A stretch of DNA of 6,687 bases. Origin: an uncultured Aliterella sp. GTDB lineage: Bacteria > Cyanobacteriota > Cyanobacteriia > Cyanobacteriales > Chroococcidiopsidaceae. Position numbers and translations under genes: made by a program. Positions 5,140 to 6,687 of this stretch are shown here, in pieces. Position 1 is the first letter of the stretch; every line of letters starts with the position of its first letter. The DNA lies in assembly GCA_905479905.1 (NCBI GenBank), contig CAJQOK010000270.1, positions 1 to 6,687 on the forward strand. The letters are read 5' to 3'. The notes under the pieces were generated by a model, which saw nothing but the letters and a program-made list of their open reading frames with translations, had not been told where the DNA came from and did no database searches.

Positions 5140-5823
5140 TGTAGTCTCCTGTTTTCTTGGTTCAATTTTATCAACTTCAGCTTGAAAAAGCTGCTCTTCT
5201 TGCTCGTTTAGTCGCAAATAACTATCGATAAACCCAGATATTAATTGCATTTTTGCTGGATTTAGGCGCAATGTTGCAAGTAACCGTAAACATTCTAGCT
5301 TTACTTTTGGGCGATCGCTATCTGCTATATTCATTTTTGCCATCAATGCACTAGCAACAGGATTAGCTTGTTGCACAAAGTCTCGCCAATTGAGTTGATT
5401 TAGTTGAATGACATCGTAGTTAAAATTTAAAACTACTTTATTGGGAAATGCTACTTGATGGCAGTTTGGCTCTATAGTTTTGGGATACTTGTAAGAAAAT
5501 AAAACCACTGGATAAATAGGTAAATCGAACTTTTCATACAAGCGCGAGAAATACCGAAACATCCGCTTGCTAAAATCAACTTGCTGTTGTGCTTGGTTTT
5601 CTATATGAATCAAAAAATATGATTCTTGAGAGCGAAATTTAGCTTTAACAATTAGATCGGCTTCGTACCTTTCACCCGCAGTTATATCTGTAAATATTTC
5701 CTTATCTAAAAACGTAATAGAATCTCGATCTAAATAAGTTAATATTTCTGGAATAAATAGCTCTAAAAACTCTACAAAAAATGTACTGATGAGTTCTTTA
5801 AATAAGCGGTCATGGTCGATCAT
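4894..5823 (-). CDS. Rpn-family nuclease with DUF4351 C-terminal domain (RpnL-like)
   Basis: A 309-residue protein of the recombination-promoting nuclease / PDDEXK_2 family, often labelled putative transposase. It opens MIDHDRLFKELI, a common cyanobacterial start. The nuclease core shows Asp56 (ERYEADLIV) and Glu75-x-Gln77 (IHIENQ), followed by KRMFRYFSRLYEKF and the strand IYPVVLFSY. A linker (about 205-228, QEEQLFQAEVDKIEPRK) leads to the C-terminal domain from Met229, with EQGLAQGKQ and the DUF4351-like end LEDLAEELL...DLEAWL. Expected biochemistry is DNA cleavage. Rpn proteins have been reported as phage-defence toxins restrained by their own separately translated C-terminal domain. The ATG overlaps the polA stop as ATGA, so translation is probably coupled; a weak GGAA lies six bases upstream. 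No insertion-sequence ends are visible. Confidence 0.88.
   Translation of the reverse strand: MIDHDRLFKELISTFFVEFLELFIPEILTYLDRDSITFLDKEIFTDITAGERYEADLIVKAKFRSQESYFLIHIENQAQQQVDFSKRMFRYFSRLYEKFDLPIYPVVLFSYKYPKTIEPNCHQVAFPNKVVLNFNYDVIQLNQLNWRDFVQQANPVASALMAKMNIADSDRPKVKLECLRLLATLRLNPAKMQLISGFIDSYLRLNEQEEQLFQAEVDKIEPRKQETTMEIVTSWMERGIEQGLAQGKQSEALSLIMRLLLRKVGTLTPELQQRIEQLQLTQLEDLAEELLNFSEVADLEAWLRQIPEE
5146..5150 (-). promoter_or_regulatory. Internal Shine-Dalgarno sequence before Rpn Met229
   Basis: AGGAG on the minus strand, six bases (ACTACA) before the internal ATG at 5139. It encodes part of Lys-Gln-Glu in the full-length protein, in a linker with little constraint of its own. Confidence 0.6.
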
Positions 5824-6687
5824 TTAGTTTCCATCCAGTTATTACCCGCACGAACATCAACCATTAAAGGAACACTGAGTTTTACAGCATTTTCCATTGT
5901 CGATTTGATTTGAGGCTGCAAGGAGTCCCACTCATCGGGAGGAACTTCAAATACTAATTCGTCGTGAACTTGTAACAGTATTCGTGCTTGGTAATTTTTT
6001 AAAATATCGTGCAGTTGAATCATTGCCACTTTGATAATATCAGCGCTCGATCCTTGAATGGGTGCATTAGCCGCCGCCCTTAATAATCCTGCATCATTAG
6101 CTGTCAAACCGCGAATTTCATCTAGGTTAATGTCGGCAATTTTGGAGTTATGTAACTTACGGAGGCGATCGCTTGTAAAATTAAAGTAACGACGACGACC
6201 AAAAATTGTTTCTACATAACCATTAGCGATCGCTTGTTGTTGCATTGTTTGCAAATAAGCAAAAACCATCGGGTAAGTTTGGTTAAATTTCTCAATAAAA
6301 ACCTTACCTTCAGTGGCTTTCATCCCAGTTTCTCTAGCAAACCTTTGAGCGCCCATCCCATAAATTACGCCAAAATTGATAGTTTTTGCCAATCTCCGCT
6401 CATCAGGAGTAACGGCATCTTTTTCAAACAACAGTCGTGCTGTAACAGTATGAATATCCTCGTTACCTTGGTACGCTTCAAGTAATATAGGTTCTTGGCA
6501 TAAATGCGCCAAAATTCGCAACTCAATTTGTGAATAATCCGCCGCCACCATCAACCAGCCAGTTTCGGGAATAAAACCTTTACGAATTAGCCGACTAAAA
6601 GCTGTCCGAATTGGGATATTTTGCAAGTTGGGATTAGAAGAAGACAAACGCCCAGTAGAAGTAACGGTTTGGTTAAAATTAGTATGC
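5820..6687 (-). CDS. polA: DNA polymerase I, C-terminal polymerase domain (5' part outside window)
   Basis: The last 288 residues of an enzyme that is normally about 900-1000 residues; the reading frame stays open to the right edge, so the gene is cut by the window and not truncated in nature. Pol I replaces RNA primers and fills repair gaps. Seen in order (numbered from the first whole codon): NQTVTSTGRLSSSNPNLQNIP; motif A VAADYSQIELR with Asp50; motif B with Arg97, Lys101, Phe105 and Tyr109 (the Phe762-type O-helix position, favouring dNTPs over ddNTPs); RAAANAPIQGSSADIIK; motif C QVHDELVFE with Asp242. Between RRRYF and RAAANAP there are about 19 more residues than in the E. coli enzyme as I remember it. 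The 3' end overlaps the rpn start (ATGA). Confidence 0.97.
   Translation of the reverse strand, partial: HTNFNQTVTSTGRLSSSNPNLQNIPIRTAFSRLIRKGFIPETGWLMVAADYSQIELRILAHLCQEPILLEAYQGNEDIHTVTARLLFEKDAVTPDERRLAKTINFGVIYGMGAQRFARETGMKATEGKVFIEKFNQTYPMVFAYLQTMQQQAIANGYVETIFGRRRYFNFTSDRLRKLHNSKIADINLDEIRGLTANDAGLLRAAANAPIQGSSADIIKVAMIQLHDILKNYQARILLQVHDELVFEVPPDEWDSLQPQIKSTMENAVKLSVPLMVDVRAGNNWMETK

Larger units (their letters stand above)
4880..5179. repeat. Tandem duplication, copy B (300 bp)
   Basis: The copy that includes the 3' end of the full-length Rpn gene and 14 bp beyond its stop codon. It pairs with 4572-4871. The octamer AAAAGCTG occurs at the left end of copy A (4574-4581), at the left end of copy B (4882-4889), and just beyond the right end of copy B (5186-5193), as expected if a short direct repeat seeded the duplication. 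Confidence 0.93.
487..6233. repeat. HIP1 palindromes (GCGATCGC), 11 dispersed copies
   Basis: Exact copies begin at 487, 927, 1194, 1816, 2683, 2911, 3566, 4438, 5311, 6165 and 6226. About one per 600 bp is typical of many cyanobacterial chromosomes and is the main taxonomic clue here. Nine are inside genes; the copy at 1816-1823 lies in the 15-bp rsmI/nuclease gap and that at 2683 in the divergent spacer. None lies in the duplicated 300-bp segments. Confidence 0.95.

Noticed and set aside
4572..5823. An insertion sequence or transposon, because Rpn proteins are often named putative transposases
   Set aside because: There are no terminal inverted repeats or target-site duplications around the gene; it is coupled to polA, and the direct repeat is an internal tandem duplication.
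6645..6647. TTG at 6645-6647 as a real start of a short PolA-like protein
   Set aside because: The codon encodes Leu in the conserved TGRLSSSNPN block; the frame continues with Pol I sequence to the window edge.
1..6687. tRNA, rRNA or riboswitch genes
   Set aside because: Almost all of the window is coding; the short spacers show no cloverleaf or recognisable riboswitch core.

Overview
The window looks like chromosomal DNA of a freshwater or terrestrial cyanobacterium. The octamer GCGATCGC (HIP1) occurs 11 times in 6.7 kb, far above chance. The gene set (RsmI, LapA/DUF1049, a two-domain-type hexose-phosphate mutase, PolA with a cyanobacterial-looking insertion, Rpn/DUF4351 protein) fits that group. 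I cannot name the genus.

Left part (1-1808): a minus-strand pair consisting of a PfkB-family sugar kinase followed 3 nt later by the first codons of an inositol-monophosphatase/CysQ-like phosphatase that runs off the left edge. Facing away from the kinase, only 9 bp between start codons, is rsmI (16S rRNA C1402 ribose methyltransferase) on the plus strand. Middle part (1809-4575): rsmI converges with a stand-alone Cas4/AddB-like PD-(D/E)XK nuclease carrying four likely Fe-S cysteines. A 157-bp divergent spacer follows, then a phosphoglucomutase/phosphomannomutase-family gene. After a strong imperfect hairpin comes a small two-helix LapA-domain membrane protein. These are ordinary housekeeping or accessory genes.

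Right part (4576-6687), all on the minus strand: the 3' end of polA (DNA polymerase I, cut by the right edge) overlaps by ATGA the start of a full-length Rpn-family nuclease (PD-(D/E)XK core plus DUF4351 tail). That gene holds an internal ATG preceded by AGGAG that would give the 81-residue C-terminal domain alone. Immediately downstream is a diverged tandem duplicate of exactly this 3' segment (300 bp, offset 308 bp, 255/300 identical by hand count). It encodes a free-standing 81-residue version from the same ATG, with an even better ribosome binding site.

This is the most interesting part of the window. Enteric Rpn proteins have been described as gene-within-gene toxin-antitoxin phage-defence systems in which the separately translated C-terminal domain (RpnS) blocks the full-length nuclease (RpnL). 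The arrangement here looks like a cyanobacterial version with an extra, free-standing, partly re-sequenced RpnS copy, the whole coupled to polA. The layout and start signals are seen directly. The antitoxin role is inferred by analogy.
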